A stretch of 64,000 nt of DNA from HGM04593 sp045589695 (GCA_045589695.1 JAZNPP010000026.1:86205-150204), one strand, 5' to 3'; positions 51,748-61,284 are shown, counted from the first letter of the stretch. Program-made: numbers and translations. Notes: generated by a model from the sequence alone, not told the origin.

Positions 51748-53067
51748 TTACTTATTCCAATATGTATCCACAAGTTCTTGACGGATATTTACCTCTTCGG
51801 GCTTGAAGTACTTAGAGAAGAGTCCCCATGTAACATCGAGCATTTCTGTAGTATTGAGGTTCACGTCGATAGCCAACAGCTTGTCCGAATACTCTTTTGC
51901 GAACGAAAGTGTACGCTTGTCGTAGTCGGTGAGGTCGAAACCGTTCTCCATCTTTGTCTTTGCGTTGGCAGCGTCGGCATAAAGACGTACAGCCGCGTTC
52001 ATCACCTGCGGATGGTCCTTACGTGTCTTCTTGCCAGACACGAGCTGTTTCAGACGTGACAATGAACGGAACGGGTCTACGATAACCTTGCCGATGTCGC
52101 TGTCACGGCGCAAGAAGAGCTGTCCCTCGGTGATATAACCGGTGTTGTCGGGCACGGCATGAGTGATGTCGCCGCCCGAAAGCGTTGTAACGGCAATAAT
52201 GGTGATTGAACCGCCTGAGGGGAACTGCACCGCCTTCTCGTAAATTTTCGCGAGGTCGGAATAGAGCGAGCCAGGCATTGAGTCCTTAGAAGGAATCTGG
52301 TCCATGCGGTTAGATACGATGGAGAGAGCATCGGCATACATGGTCATGTCGGTGAGCAGCACAAGCACCTTCTGATTCTTCTCGACAGCGAAGTATTCTG
52401 CGGCTGTCAATGCCATATCGGGGATAAGCAAACGCTCTACGGCAGGGTCCTCAGTGGTGTTCATGAACGAGATGATACGGTCAAGAGCTCCGGCATTGGT
52501 AAAGAGGTTCTTGAAGTATAGGTAGTCGTCGTTTGTCATACCCATACCGCCAAGAATAATCTTGTCGGTCTCTGCACGCATGGCAACGTTCGCCATCACC
52601 TGATTGTAAGGTTGGTCCGGGTCGGCGAAGAACGGAATCTTCTGGCCTGTCACGAGAGTATTGTTAAGGTCGATACCCGCAATGCCTGTCGCGATAAGCT
52701 CCGACGGCTGTTTGCGGCGTACAGGATTTACCGAAGGACCGCCGATTTCCACCTCTTGTCCCTCAACCGCCGGGCCGCCGTCGATCGGGTCGCCGTAAGC
52801 GTTGAAGAAACGTCCTGCCAGCTGTTCGCTGACCTTGAGCGACGGAGCCTTGCCCATAAATATGACCTCAGCGTCGGTAGGGATACCGCCTGTACCCTCG
52901 AACACCTGGAGCGTCACCTCGTCACCCATAATCTTTACCACCTGCGCGAGCTTGCCGTTTACGGTAGCGAGCTCGTCGTAGCCGACGCCCGTAGCCTTAA
53001 GCGAACATGTCGCTTTGGTAATTGAATTGATTTTCGTGTATATTTTCTTGAATGCTTCTGTAGCCAT
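51748..53067 (-). CDS. ntpB: V-type ATPase subunit B (non-catalytic)
   Basis: Regulatory ATP-binding-fold subunit of 439 residues in the A3B3 head. Seen are AGRFFNAYGDPIDGGPAVEG, SVNPVRRKQPSELIATGIAG and LVTGQKIPFFADPDQPYNQV, where the Walker A is replaced, as expected for B subunits. Further motifs are VLVLLTDMTMYADALSIVSN and GSITIIAVTTLSGGDITHAVPDNTGYI. Sequence and length are typical of the bacterial V-type. It lies 11 bp after subunit A. Confidence 0.95.
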   Translation of the reverse strand: MATEAFKKIYTKINSITKATCSLKATGVGYDELATVNGKLAQVVKIMGDEVTLQVFEGTGGIPTDAEVIFMGKAPSLKVSEQLAGRFFNAYGDPIDGGPAVEGQEVEIGGPSVNPVRRKQPSELIATGIAGIDLNNTLVTGQKIPFFADPDQPYNQVMANVAMRAETDKIILGGMGMTNDDYLYFKNLFTNAGALDRIISFMNTTEDPAVERLLIPDMALTAAEYFAVEKNQKVLVLLTDMTMYADALSIVSNRMDQIPSKDSMPGSLYSDLAKIYEKAVQFPSGGSITIIAVTTLSGGDITHAVPDNTGYITEGQLFLRRDSDIGKVIVDPFRSLSRLKQLVSGKKTRKDHPQVMNAAVRLYADAANAKTKMENGFDLTDYDKRTLSFAKEYSDKLLAIDVNLNTTEMLDVTWGLFSKYFKPEEVNIRQELVDTYWNK

Positions 53068-53078
53068 AATTGTAATTG

Positions 53079-54842
53079 TTAATCGTTAGACACCTGTTTT
53101 GTAGCGAGCAGCTCAAGCAGTTCAGCATTGTATGAACTGTATTTGTCGCTCTTGAACTCGGAATAGTTCATCTGCTTGCAGATGTTGATTACCTTCTTGA
53201 AGAAGTCGGTCACCTCCTGGAAGTTCTCGAAATCGTACTCCGCACGACAGATGTCGGTCACGATACTCAAAATCTCCTGTTGACGCTCAAGCGGAGTAAC
53301 CGCATCGACCTCGTCGAACGCATCCTGCTGAAGCACCACGAAGTCTATAAGCTCCGACTTCCAGAACGTGACGTGATAGTCTACTGGCACGCCGTCATCA
53401 CCGAGAATGTTTATCTGCTCGGCAATCTCCTTGCCGCGCAACAGACGTGTCTTCGCTTCGTTCACCATAGGCAGCCAACCGTCACCGATACGTTCCGAGA
53501 TGAACTTCTCGAATTCGGGATACTCTATATATTTTGAATATGAGTCGATCGGATTGACGGCCGGATAACGTTTCTTGTCGGCTCTTTCCTGCTCAAGGGC
53601 ATAGAAACAGCGCGCTACCTTCTTCGTATTCTCGGTCACAGGCTCCTTGAGATTGCCTCCGGCAGGAGATACCGTACCTATAAAAGTAATTGAGCCGACC
53701 TCGCCGTTGTTCAGGTAAACATAACCGGCACGGCTGTAGAAGTTCGCGATGATAGACGAGATATCCATAGGAAACGCGTCGGGGCCGGGAAGTTCCTCCA
53801 TACGATTCGACATCTCGCGAAGAGCCTGCGCCCAACGTGATGTAGAGTCGGCCATAAGCAGCACTCTGAGTCCCATTGCACGATAATACTCGGCAATTGT
53901 CATAGCAGTGTAAACCGAAGCCTCACGGGCAGCGACAGGCATATTCGAGGTATTGGCGATAATGATTGTACGCTCCATGAGCTTACGGCCCGTATGCGGG
54001 TCTACGAGTTCCGGGAATTCGGTAAAGATTTCCACTACCTCGTTGGCACGCTCGCCGCAGGCAGCGATGATAACGATGTCAGCCTCGGCCTGCTTTGAGA
54101 TAGCGTGCTGAAGCACGGTCTTTCCTGTACCGAAAGGACCGGGAATGAAGCCTGTACCGCCCTCGACTATAGGGTTAAGGGTATCGATAGTTCGTACGCC
54201 TGTTTCAAGAAGCTTGAAAGGACGGGGTTTCTCTTTGTAGTCGTCCATAGCCACGCGCACGGGCCACTTCTGAATCATATTCAATTCACGCTCCTCTCCG
54301 TCGGCATCGACGATGACAGCTATCGTGTCCGTTATCTTGTACTCGCCGGCAGCAGCTATCGACTTGACAGTCCATGAGCCTTTGAGGCCGAACGGAGCCA
54401 TAATTTTCAACGGCTGATGGTTCTCCTCTACACTGCCCAACCACGCCGCAGCAGTCACGGTGTCGCCCGCCTTTGCTATCGGCTCGAAACGCCATAGTTT
54501 GTCCTCGTCGAGCGGGTTGGTATAGTCGCCTCGTTTAAGGAACACGCCCTCCATCTTGTCGAGGTCGTTCTGAAGACCGTCATAGTTCTTTGACAACATG
54601 CCCGGCGCCAATGACACCTCAAGCATGTGGCCGGTAAACTCAGCCTCTTCGCCAATTCTCAGACGGCGTGTACTTTCAAAGACCTGAACATACACTTTGG
54701 CACCGTTTATCTTGATGACCTCAGCCATTAGGCGGTCACCGCCGGTCTTTATATAACAAATCTCGTTCTGCGCTACAGGGCCGTCTACAGCCAGCAGCAC
54801 CATGTTCGCTATAACGCCGGTTACTTTTCCTTTTGTCGCCAT
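53079..54842 (-). CDS. ntpA: V-type ATPase catalytic subunit A
   Basis: ATP-hydrolysing or ATP-forming subunit of 587 residues. P-loop GPFGTGKTVLQHAI, the V-type-specific non-homologous insert ahead of it (around residues 115-190), AACGERANEVVEIFTEFPEL with the catalytic Glu, LMADSTSRWAQALREMSNRM as Walker B and sensor region, and GSITFIGTVSPAGGNLKEPV. The enzyme either pumps ions with ATP or makes ATP from an ion gradient; the sequence does not settle direction. It lies 23 bp after the DUF2764 gene. Confidence 0.96.
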   Translation of the reverse strand: MATKGKVTGVIANMVLLAVDGPVAQNEICYIKTGGDRLMAEVIKINGAKVYVQVFESTRRLRIGEEAEFTGHMLEVSLAPGMLSKNYDGLQNDLDKMEGVFLKRGDYTNPLDEDKLWRFEPIAKAGDTVTAAAWLGSVEENHQPLKIMAPFGLKGSWTVKSIAAAGEYKITDTIAVIVDADGEERELNMIQKWPVRVAMDDYKEKPRPFKLLETGVRTIDTLNPIVEGGTGFIPGPFGTGKTVLQHAISKQAEADIVIIAACGERANEVVEIFTEFPELVDPHTGRKLMERTIIIANTSNMPVAAREASVYTAMTIAEYYRAMGLRVLLMADSTSRWAQALREMSNRMEELPGPDAFPMDISSIIANFYSRAGYVYLNNGEVGSITFIGTVSPAGGNLKEPVTENTKKVARCFYALEQERADKKRYPAVNPIDSYSKYIEYPEFEKFISERIGDGWLPMVNEAKTRLLRGKEIAEQINILGDDGVPVDYHVTFWKSELIDFVVLQQDAFDEVDAVTPLERQQEILSIVTDICRAEYDFENFQEVTDFFKKVINICKQMNYSEFKSDKYSSYNAELLELLATKQVSND

Positions 54843-54865
54843 ATTTATATTTTTTATTTATTTTT

Positions 54866-55705
54866 TTACAACACTACAGACTGTTCGTCCATTCTGCTCT
54901 TCAATTCCGCTATAAGCTCGTTATAACGCTGCATGCCCTTTTCGGCGTCAAGCCTTGACCAACGTTCTACGATGCTCAACTTCACAAGAAAAGCGAAAAG
55001 CTTCTCAACCGTAAAGTAGTTGAATACCGAATTGTCGTCGAGCCACTTCCAGCGCATGTCGTCGAGCTGACGTTCACGCTCCTGAAGGCGGCTGTTCTTG
55101 CTCATGCGCTGCACTTTCTCGAAATAGTCGAGAGCTGTTCCCAAACCGAAGTCTCTGGCGCCCGAAGTACGGAGCGCGTCCGCCACCTCGCCGTCGCCTA
55201 TCACCGCATCCGCTACGTTCATCTTGTACTTGCGTGCCGTGAACGCTATGAGGATATTGTTCACGTTAAGGTTGAACAAGAACCAATCCGCCACGAAACG
55301 GTTAGGGCATTTAGTGGCATATTCATAATAGAAGGAACTGAGTACATCTTCCCAAATGATATTCTCGCTCGCCTCATTGGCATTATAGTATTCGAAGAAA
55401 CGGTAGATGTACGCAGGCACGCCCTTTATCGGAGCGTCGCCGTTCTTTGCCGAAGATATTATATCGTTCAGTTCTTCGGCCGAATAGCAACCGAGAGAAT
55501 CAATCCTTGCATCTTCGCCGTTACGCAGTATATTCAGTATGTTGGTATTGTCACGCTCATTGAAGAAGAGATTGACATACTCCGCATCCTCTTTCGTGAG
55601 CGACGGGTATATCTCTTCTCTGAAACGCTCGACGGTATAAGCCGACTTGCTTTCGTCGAAAGCGACATCAGGCATTCCCGCAACCAAGCAATAGTAATTA
55701 GCCAT
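54866..55705 (-). CDS. DUF2764 family V-ATPase-associated protein (possible subunit C equivalent)
   Basis: Mostly helical protein of 279 residues beginning MANYYCLVAGMPDVAFDESK, the DUF2764 opening. Charged helices (EEIYPSLTKEDAEYVNLFFN, ERERQLDDMRWKWLDDNSVF) and the segment NRFVADWFLFNLNVNNILIA follow. No catalytic motif or membrane segment. It sits exactly where subunit C (socket linking shaft to ring) lies in Enterococcus-type operons, between E (3 bp away) and A, and no other C-like gene is present. A subunit C role is inference from position and helical content. Confidence 0.8.
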   Translation of the reverse strand: MANYYCLVAGMPDVAFDESKSAYTVERFREEIYPSLTKEDAEYVNLFFNERDNTNILNILRNGEDARIDSLGCYSAEELNDIISSAKNGDAPIKGVPAYIYRFFEYYNANEASENIIWEDVLSSFYYEYATKCPNRFVADWFLFNLNVNNILIAFTARKYKMNVADAVIGDGEVADALRTSGARDFGLGTALDYFEKVQRMSKNSRLQERERQLDDMRWKWLDDNSVFNYFTVEKLFAFLVKLSIVERWSRLDAEKGMQRYNELIAELKSRMDEQSVVL

Positions 55706-55708
55706 TAT

Positions 55709-56299
55709 TTATGCGAATAGAAGTTCGACCATCTGAGGACGGAGGAATGCCTTGAAGAACGCCTCGAACTCGCCCTCACCGAAATTAACCTTGTACGAGC
55801 CGTCGGCAGGCGCTATCGAGAACGATGTCTTCAAGCCGTTCACCTGCTTAATCTCTACACTCTTGTCAAGAAGAGCCTTCGCATTCTTAGCAAAGTAGGC
55901 TTTCAGTTCGTCAGCCTCGGCTGTCGAGATTACGATTTGCTCATTGACAGTCCAACGCTCTGCAATCTTCACGAGAAGAGCCTTGAGGGTATCGCCCGAA
56001 ACAGCCTCCTTTACCGCATTCTTGACAACGGTGTCGGTGATGATTTCCGCAGCTTCGGACTTCAAAGCGCCGACAGCCTGGGCTCCGTAAAGCTTAATCT
56101 CCGAACGTGTATTGGCGTCAAGTTCCTGAGCCTTCTTCTGCGCATTGGCAATCACGGCGTCAGCCTGCCGCTGAGCCTCTTTTAGAATATCGGCAGCCTT
56201 CGCCTTAGCTTCTTCCACAAGGCGGGCAGCCTCTGCGTTACCCTTCTCAACGCCTTCGGCGTAGATTTTCTCGGTTAGTTCCTGAATCTTGTTTTCCAT
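55709..56299 (-). CDS. ntpE: V-type ATPase subunit E (peripheral stalk)
   Basis: Peripheral-stalk protein of 196 residues: a long Ala/Glu/Lys-rich coiled coil at the N-terminus (KGNAEAARLVEEAKAKAADI, DAVIANAQKKAQELDANTRS) followed by a globular C-terminal head (GEGEFEAFFKAFLRPQMVELLF-like ending). Start MENKIQELTEK at 56299 is preferred over the ATG at 56332, which would add eleven residues. First gene of the V-ATPase operon. A partner subunit G/H was not found. Confidence 0.88.
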   Translation of the reverse strand: MENKIQELTEKIYAEGVEKGNAEAARLVEEAKAKAADILKEAQRQADAVIANAQKKAQELDANTRSEIKLYGAQAVGALKSEAAEIITDTVVKNAVKEAVSGDTLKALLVKIAERWTVNEQIVISTAEADELKAYFAKNAKALLDKSVEIKQVNGLKTSFSIAPADGSYKVNFGEGEFEAFFKAFLRPQMVELLFA

Positions 56300-56354
56300 T
56301 GTTATATTTAATTGTTTATTTAGTTCAATCAATATTAGTCTTGATTATATAACA

Positions 56355-56362
56355 CAAAAATA
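56355..56362 (-). promoter_or_regulatory. Possible -7 box of the V-ATPase operon
   Basis: TATTTTTG on the minus strand matches TAnnTTTG and lies 55 bp upstream of the subunit E start. No TTTG was found at the -33 position, so the call is weak. Confidence 0.35.
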
Positions 56363-56518
56363 GAGAATTCAATCATGTGCATACATTCCAAATCATTGCC
56401 AAAATAGCACCCTTTTGACGCATTTAGCAACAATTTTACAAAATTAAGACAATTTATTCTATTTTGCCAATTTTAAAACAGAAGTTTTAAGTTAGAGAAC
56501 AGATAACTTAGAACGAGG

Positions 56519-56547
56519 AAAGCGAAGCTTCGACGGCATGAACAGCG
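56519..56547 (-). repeat. Partial copy of the 100-bp intergenic repeat end
   Basis: AAGCGAAGCTTCGACGGCAT followed by GAACAGCGT matches the start of copy B (13609 onward) and the reverse complement of copies A and C for about 27 bp, then diverges. A GAACGAGGAA word just before it recalls the 9788-9821 hairpin loop. The gap 56363-56890 holds this, the hairpin below, and AT-rich sequence without a gene. Confidence 0.65.
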
Positions 56548-56550
56548 TCA

Positions 56551-56587
56551 TGTCATCGTAGCATCGCCTTCAGCGATGCTACGATGA
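56551..56587. repeat. Perfect 16-bp inverted repeat
   Basis: GTCATCGTAGCATCGC and GCGATGCTACGATGAC flank a 5-nt loop CTTCA. It has no T-run, so it is not a normal terminator. It directly adjoins the 56519-56547 repeat, as if inserted into or replacing the rest of the 100-bp element. Confidence 0.8.
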
Positions 56588-56597
56588 CACCAACCGC

Positions 56598-56710
56598 CGC
56601 ACGGCATTATACTTCCTAAAAAAAGATATTGTACTTTTGATAATGCCCTGCAGAAACCAGCACGGCATTATCTAAAGGGGAACTTCTAAAAAAAAAGAAG
56701 TACCCCTTTT
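56598..56710. repeat. Short repeats and inverted repeat downstream of the MFS gene
   Basis: GCACGGCATTAT occurs at 56598-56609 and 56660-56671, with the inverted ATAATGCC between them near 56640. AAAGGGGAACTTCT at 56674-56687 can pair with AGAAGTACCCCTTT at 56696-56709 around an A-run. It may act as a weak terminator for the MFS operon, whose last stop is at 56891. Confidence 0.5.
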
Positions 56711-56890
56711 CACAAAGAGATACTTCCGACATTTACTAAACAACTAAGAAAAAACTATACTATCATTCTGCTCTTGTTTAATGAGCAATACAAAAATACC
56801 CGATTAATATTTAATAAACAAACGTATTTTTCTTAAAAAGAACGAAACAGCTGATACTTTCAACAATCGCCTGAATTTAAATCACTAAAA

Positions 56891-58102
56891 TTATCGCAAA
56901 CGATGACGTTCGAAGTGCCGCGCGACGAATGTCACGAAGTATACGAGCGATGCGGTTACGAGCAATGCGCCGAAAAAGAAACTGCCTTCGTATCCATTGA
57001 CCGACAATGTTCCGCCGAGCAACATGCCTGCGCCTATGCCGACATCCCAGCCTGTGAGGTATGTCGCATTAGCTGTCGCTCTCCTTGAATTGGGCGCCAT
57101 GTTTATGAACAATGTATTGAAGGCAGGAAAGACTGTTCCGAAGCCATATCCCACAAGGAACGCCGAAGCGAAGTATAGAACATAACCGCAACTCATATTA
57201 AATGAGGATACAAGAGCGAGCGACGCCTCACCCGCAACGCCAATCAAAGCAATGATAATGCCGCGTCTGATAGTCTGTGTAATATACCCCTTATCGACCA
57301 TCTTACCCGAAATGAGCCTCGACACAATAAGACCGGCGGCCTGCACCGTAAAGAACATTCCTGCGCCACGCACCACTCCTATCTCCTCGGCATAAATCGC
57401 AATGTAGCTCGATGTCATGCCGTAAGGAATGGCAAGCATGAAGAAAGCTATCGACGCCGGTATTCCTTCGAGCAGGAAGAAACGGTCTACCGAGAATATT
57501 TTGCCGAGATTAGGCTTAGGCTGACGATGCTTCACTTTTATGAGGAACGAGAGCGTCATGCCCGCCATTGCAGCCGCAAGCGCAGCCAAGAACATCAGGT
57601 TATAATTTCCGTCTGTTATAAGGAACAGTCCTGTCATTGGGCCGAAGGCCATTGCAAGGTTATTGGTAACCCCGAAATACCCGAGTCCTTCGCCACGACG
57701 CGAAGAAGGCATAATGTCTATTACAAGAGTGTTGCCAGTTGTATTCAGGGCACCGAAAGCAAAGCCGTGAAGTACTCTGAGCAACACAAAAAGGGCAATA
57801 TTCTTCTCAATGAAAAGATAGCCGGCAAAGGATACCGCAAAAAGAATATATGAGATAACATATACTTTCTTACGCTGGAAATAATCGGCAATGAAACCAG
57901 CAAACGGGCGTATGCATAACACCGCTACCACATAACACGACAGGACAAGCCCTACCATACTCGAGTCGATGCTGTAGTTATCGACCAAATAGAACGGCAA
58001 GGTCGGTACCAGAAGAAAGAACGAAAAGGCTGTAAGGAAATTGGCAAGGCACATAAGAATGTAGCTTTGCGTGAAGAGCCTATCTTTTACAACCGCATCC
58101 AT
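56891..58102 (-). CDS. Major facilitator superfamily transporter
   Basis: Inner-membrane carrier of 403 residues with about twelve hydrophobic helices. The MFS loop 2-3 motif is GFIADYFQRKKVYVISY, and a second-half equivalent occurs in SGKMVDKGYITQTIRRG. HGFAFGALNTTGNTLVIDIM and GYFGVTNNLAMAFGP fit the drug/sugar-efflux (DHA1-like) groups. Substrate unknown. An ATG at 58150 overlaps the upstream gene by 28 bp; MDAVVKDRLFTQSYI at 58102 removes the overlap and gives a normal short N-terminus. Last of the MORN-YhcH-glgB-membrane protein-MFS run. Confidence 0.88.
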   Translation of the reverse strand: MDAVVKDRLFTQSYILMCLANFLTAFSFFLLVPTLPFYLVDNYSIDSSMVGLVLSCYVVAVLCIRPFAGFIADYFQRKKVYVISYILFAVSFAGYLFIEKNIALFVLLRVLHGFAFGALNTTGNTLVIDIMPSSRRGEGLGYFGVTNNLAMAFGPMTGLFLITDGNYNLMFLAALAAAMAGMTLSFLIKVKHRQPKPNLGKIFSVDRFFLLEGIPASIAFFMLAIPYGMTSSYIAIYAEEIGVVRGAGMFFTVQAAGLIVSRLISGKMVDKGYITQTIRRGIIIALIGVAGEASLALVSSFNMSCGYVLYFASAFLVGYGFGTVFPAFNTLFINMAPNSRRATANATYLTGWDVGIGAGMLLGGTLSVNGYEGSFFFGALLVTASLVYFVTFVARHFERHRLR

Positions 58103-58122
58103 AGCATGTTTTATATCACTTT

Positions 58123-59274
58123 TCAGATTCCGTAAACGAAATACCACCAATACGTACGTCCGAACTTACGGCGAAGATAATTTGAACGCACGAAAGGGTC
58201 GGCATGTTCCGCCTCAAGTTCCTTGAAAGCATTGTATTCTTCGGCGATATCGCTGCCGGCATACATCTCGACAGAATCTCCGTTTATATTATAATAAAGG
58301 TATAACGCCTCACGATAATGTTTAGGCAGTTCCTGCAGCGGCACATCGGGATAGACCGCGGCGACATATTCCACGAAGCCGGAGAGCCTGCGTTCGAGCA
58401 GCAGAGCCGACAGATAATACTCCTCGGCCTCTTGAGGGGCGTCGTCCGCCTCAGCCGCACGCTTGAAGAACTCCAATGCGTTTTCTCCGGGCATCGGTAC
58501 GGCGCAGAGCAATGAATAGACCTTTTCCGGGACAAGCGGAGATATCTGCGTCTCAGCAGGCATAATGCCTGCCGCACCGTAGTATTGCGGGTATTCGAAC
58601 AACCTTTCTCCGAGCTTTCCGCATGCCGCAAGCAGAGAGGCGCGCTGGGCTGTAAGTGTTTTTGACGCCACGTTCGAGAGACGGCCGACCTCAAGAGCCT
58701 TTTCCGTCTCACCCCTCTTTTGCAGTGAATATATCAACGCCTCACGTTTAAAGCCCTCTTCTCCGTTGCTTAGCGTTCCCGTAAGCAGGAACATAAGCAC
58801 GAGCAGAACAAGGTTACGCCACAGTATCCTGTTCGCGCTCATGGCTACGTTCTTTATCTTAGCGAAGAGCATTCTGCTCATTACAAAAGAGAACAGAGCG
58901 TACATGACAGTGGCGACAGCGAACACCGTAACCCACTTCACATAGCTGTAGCCTCCTGTGTAAAGCGAACGGTCAATGTCTGTAATGAACGAAAGGATAA
59001 GGAACGAGGGCAGGAAGGACAAGGCTGTCCATTCACGTTTGAACTTCGAGAACTTGTTGAGCCACAAGGCGAGCATGGTCAGCACGGCCGTAATAATCGT
59101 TGCCACGACATAACGGTTGAACTCAAGCTTGCCTGTCGCTATGTGGTCATAGAACAGTTCAAGTAGCGAAGCCTGATATTTCGCCGTAAAGAAAAAAGCG
59201 AACAAGGCAAAGAGCGCGGTGCAGAACAGCGCCACTACCCTTTGCAAACGTTTCTCTTCCTTGTTCCTCATCAT
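58123..59274 (-). CDS. Membrane protein with four N-terminal helices and a helical-repeat C-terminal domain
   Basis: Not assigned to a family with certainty. The 383 residues show four to five membrane helices in the first half (LFCTALFALFAFFFTAKY, VVATIITAVLTMLALWL, FAVATVMYALFSFVMSRM, LWRNLVLLVLMFLLTGTL). A soluble TPR-like half follows with alternating helices (FKREALIYSLQKRGETEKAL, LEFFKRAAEADDAPQEAEEY, YREALYLYYNINGDSV). It resembles uncharacterised Bacteroidales proteins of this plan, possibly DUF6057-like. It sits 3 bp after glgB and 20 bp before the MFS gene, so all three are probably translated from one message. Confidence 0.7.
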   Translation of the reverse strand: MMRNKEEKRLQRVVALFCTALFALFAFFFTAKYQASLLELFYDHIATGKLEFNRYVVATIITAVLTMLALWLNKFSKFKREWTALSFLPSFLILSFITDIDRSLYTGGYSYVKWVTVFAVATVMYALFSFVMSRMLFAKIKNVAMSANRILWRNLVLLVLMFLLTGTLSNGEEGFKREALIYSLQKRGETEKALEVGRLSNVASKTLTAQRASLLAACGKLGERLFEYPQYYGAAGIMPAETQISPLVPEKVYSLLCAVPMPGENALEFFKRAAEADDAPQEAEEYYLSALLLERRLSGFVEYVAAVYPDVPLQELPKHYREALYLYYNINGDSVEMYAGSDIAEEYNAFKELEAEHADPFVRSNYLRRKFGRTYWWYFVYGI

Positions 59275-59277
59275 TGC

Positions 59278-61284
59278 TTACTCCTTGTTTTTCTTCAATA
59301 CCATAGCCGTACGTGCAGGCAGATAGAGCATGAGCCAGCCTTTCTTGCGGCGTGCGTGAAGTTTGTCGTACTGCGTGAAGTGAGTCTGCGTCTCATCGAC
59401 AAGGGCGTTGCCGCCGAACTTCTCGGAGTCGGTGTTAAGCACTATCGAGTACGAGCCTTCGGGAACCAACAGGCCGTAGTCGGTAAACGAACGGTTTGGA
59501 CTGAAGTTGAAGACAAATATCAAATCCTTGCGTGAAAAAGCAAGTATCTGGTCACCGTCGTTGTGCCAGATCTCCTGGATAGGACGGTTCTGGAAGTTAC
59601 GGACATCGCCCACAAGCTCAATCATCGCCTTGTCGAACTCGCCAAGCAGAGTATAGTTGTAGTTAGGGTTGTCCACAAGACTCCATTGGCGGCGGGCATA
59701 CTTGTGACTCCAGCCGTTGCCCTCGCGCGGGAAGTCTATCCATTCGGGATGACCGAACTCGTTGCCCATAAAGTTGAGATAGCCGCCGTTGATAGTTCCC
59801 ACAGTCATCAGGCGTATCATCTTATGCAGCGCAATGCCTCGCGACACCATGTATGTCTCGTCGCCGCGGTTGAAGTGCCAATACATATCGGAGTCGATAA
59901 GACGGAATATTATGGTCTTGTCGCCTACCAGAGCCTGGTCGTGGCTTTCGGCATAAGAGATTGTCTTTTCGTCCTTGCGGCGGTTGGTAAGTTCCCAATA
60001 TATCTCCGACGGTTTCCAGTCCTCGTCCTTACGTTCCTTGATAACCTTTATCCAGTAGTCGGGGATATTCATTGCCATGCGGTAGTCGAAGCCGTAGCCG
60101 CCGTCCTCTATCGGAGCCGCAAGGCCGGGCATGCCGGACACCTCTTCGGCAATTGTTATAGCCTTTGGATTGACCTCATGAATGAGTTTGTTGGCAAGGG
60201 TGAGATAACATATAGCATCGCCGTTCTGCCCTAAATTATAGTAGTCGCCATAGTTGCAGAACGCCTCGCCGAGGCCATGGCTGTAATATATCATTGATGT
60301 CACTCCGTCGAAGCGGAAACCGTCGAACTTGAACTCTTCGAGCCAATACTTGCAGTTCGACAGAAGGAAGTGAACGACCTCGTTCTTACCGTAGTCGAAA
60401 CAGAGAGAATCCCATGCGCTGTGGTGACGTTTGTCGTCACCGTAGAAATACTGTGCAGGGTCGCCGGCAAGAAGTCCCAAGCCCTCGTTCTCATTCTTGA
60501 CAGCATGAGAATGAACAAGGTCCATGATAACGGTTATCCCCATGCCGTGAGCGGCGTCGATAAGTTCTTTCAACTCTTCGGGAGTACCGAAACGTGACGA
60601 CGCGGCAAAGAAACTCGATACATGATAACCGAAGCTTCCATAATAGGGATGCTCCTGTATTGCCATAATCTGTATGCAGTTGTAGCCGTCCGCAGCGATA
60701 CGAGGAAGCACCTTCTCGCGGAACTCGGCATACGTGCCGACCTTCTCTTCCTCTTGAGCCATACCGATGTGGCACTCATAAATGAGCAGCGGAGTACGTT
60801 TCGGAGTGAATTTCTTATGCTTGAACTTGTACTCCTCCTTCGGAGACCACACCTGCGCGCTGAAGATCTTTGTCGTCTCGTCCTGCACCACTCTGCGGGT
60901 CCATGCAGGAATACGCTCTCCGCATCCGCCTTTCCAATAGACCTTCATCTTGTAGTGCTGCCCGTGCGACAAAGCCTTCGCAGGCATCTTACGCTCCCAA
61001 ACGCCGCCTGCGAGCTGCTTAAGTTCATATTCAGGGCGTTCTTCCCAATTAGAGAAGTCTCCGACAAGGACAATGCGCGTAGCGTTAGGCGCCCACTCAC
61101 GGAACACCCAGCCTGTCGATGTACGGTGCAGACCGAAATACAGATAACCCGAAGCGAAATCGGACAAAGTCTGCCGTCCGTTCTTTGTAAACTCTCTTTC
61201 TCTTCTCAAGAAATAGTCATACCGGCCCTCAATGCTCATGTTATAAGGCGCCAGATAAGGATCATTTTTTACAAGTTTCAGCAT
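59278..61284 (-). CDS. glgB: 1,4-alpha-glucan branching enzyme, eukaryote-like (GH13_8)
   Basis: Introduces alpha-1,6 branches into glycogen; 668 residues, closer in plan to eukaryotic branching enzyme than to E. coli GlgB. N-terminal CBM48 domain (STGWVFREWAPNATRIVLVG), then the GH13 barrel: region I GITVIMDLVHSHAVKNENEG, region II FKFDGFRFDGVTSMIYYSHG with nucleophile Asp, region III ITIAEEVSGMPG with acid Glu, and region IV YAESHDQALVGDKT with the stabilising Asp. A C-terminal beta domain ends in PARTAMVLKKNKE. Unlike glgA-glgP it lies 10 kb away, 20 bp after the YhcH gene. Confidence 0.95.
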   Translation of the reverse strand: MLKLVKNDPYLAPYNMSIEGRYDYFLRREREFTKNGRQTLSDFASGYLYFGLHRTSTGWVFREWAPNATRIVLVGDFSNWEERPEYELKQLAGGVWERKMPAKALSHGQHYKMKVYWKGGCGERIPAWTRRVVQDETTKIFSAQVWSPKEEYKFKHKKFTPKRTPLLIYECHIGMAQEEEKVGTYAEFREKVLPRIAADGYNCIQIMAIQEHPYYGSFGYHVSSFFAASSRFGTPEELKELIDAAHGMGITVIMDLVHSHAVKNENEGLGLLAGDPAQYFYGDDKRHHSAWDSLCFDYGKNEVVHFLLSNCKYWLEEFKFDGFRFDGVTSMIYYSHGLGEAFCNYGDYYNLGQNGDAICYLTLANKLIHEVNPKAITIAEEVSGMPGLAAPIEDGGYGFDYRMAMNIPDYWIKVIKERKDEDWKPSEIYWELTNRRKDEKTISYAESHDQALVGDKTIIFRLIDSDMYWHFNRGDETYMVSRGIALHKMIRLMTVGTINGGYLNFMGNEFGHPEWIDFPREGNGWSHKYARRQWSLVDNPNYNYTLLGEFDKAMIELVGDVRNFQNRPIQEIWHNDGDQILAFSRKDLIFVFNFSPNRSFTDYGLLVPEGSYSIVLNTDSEKFGGNALVDETQTHFTQYDKLHARRKKGWLMLYLPARTAMVLKKNKE

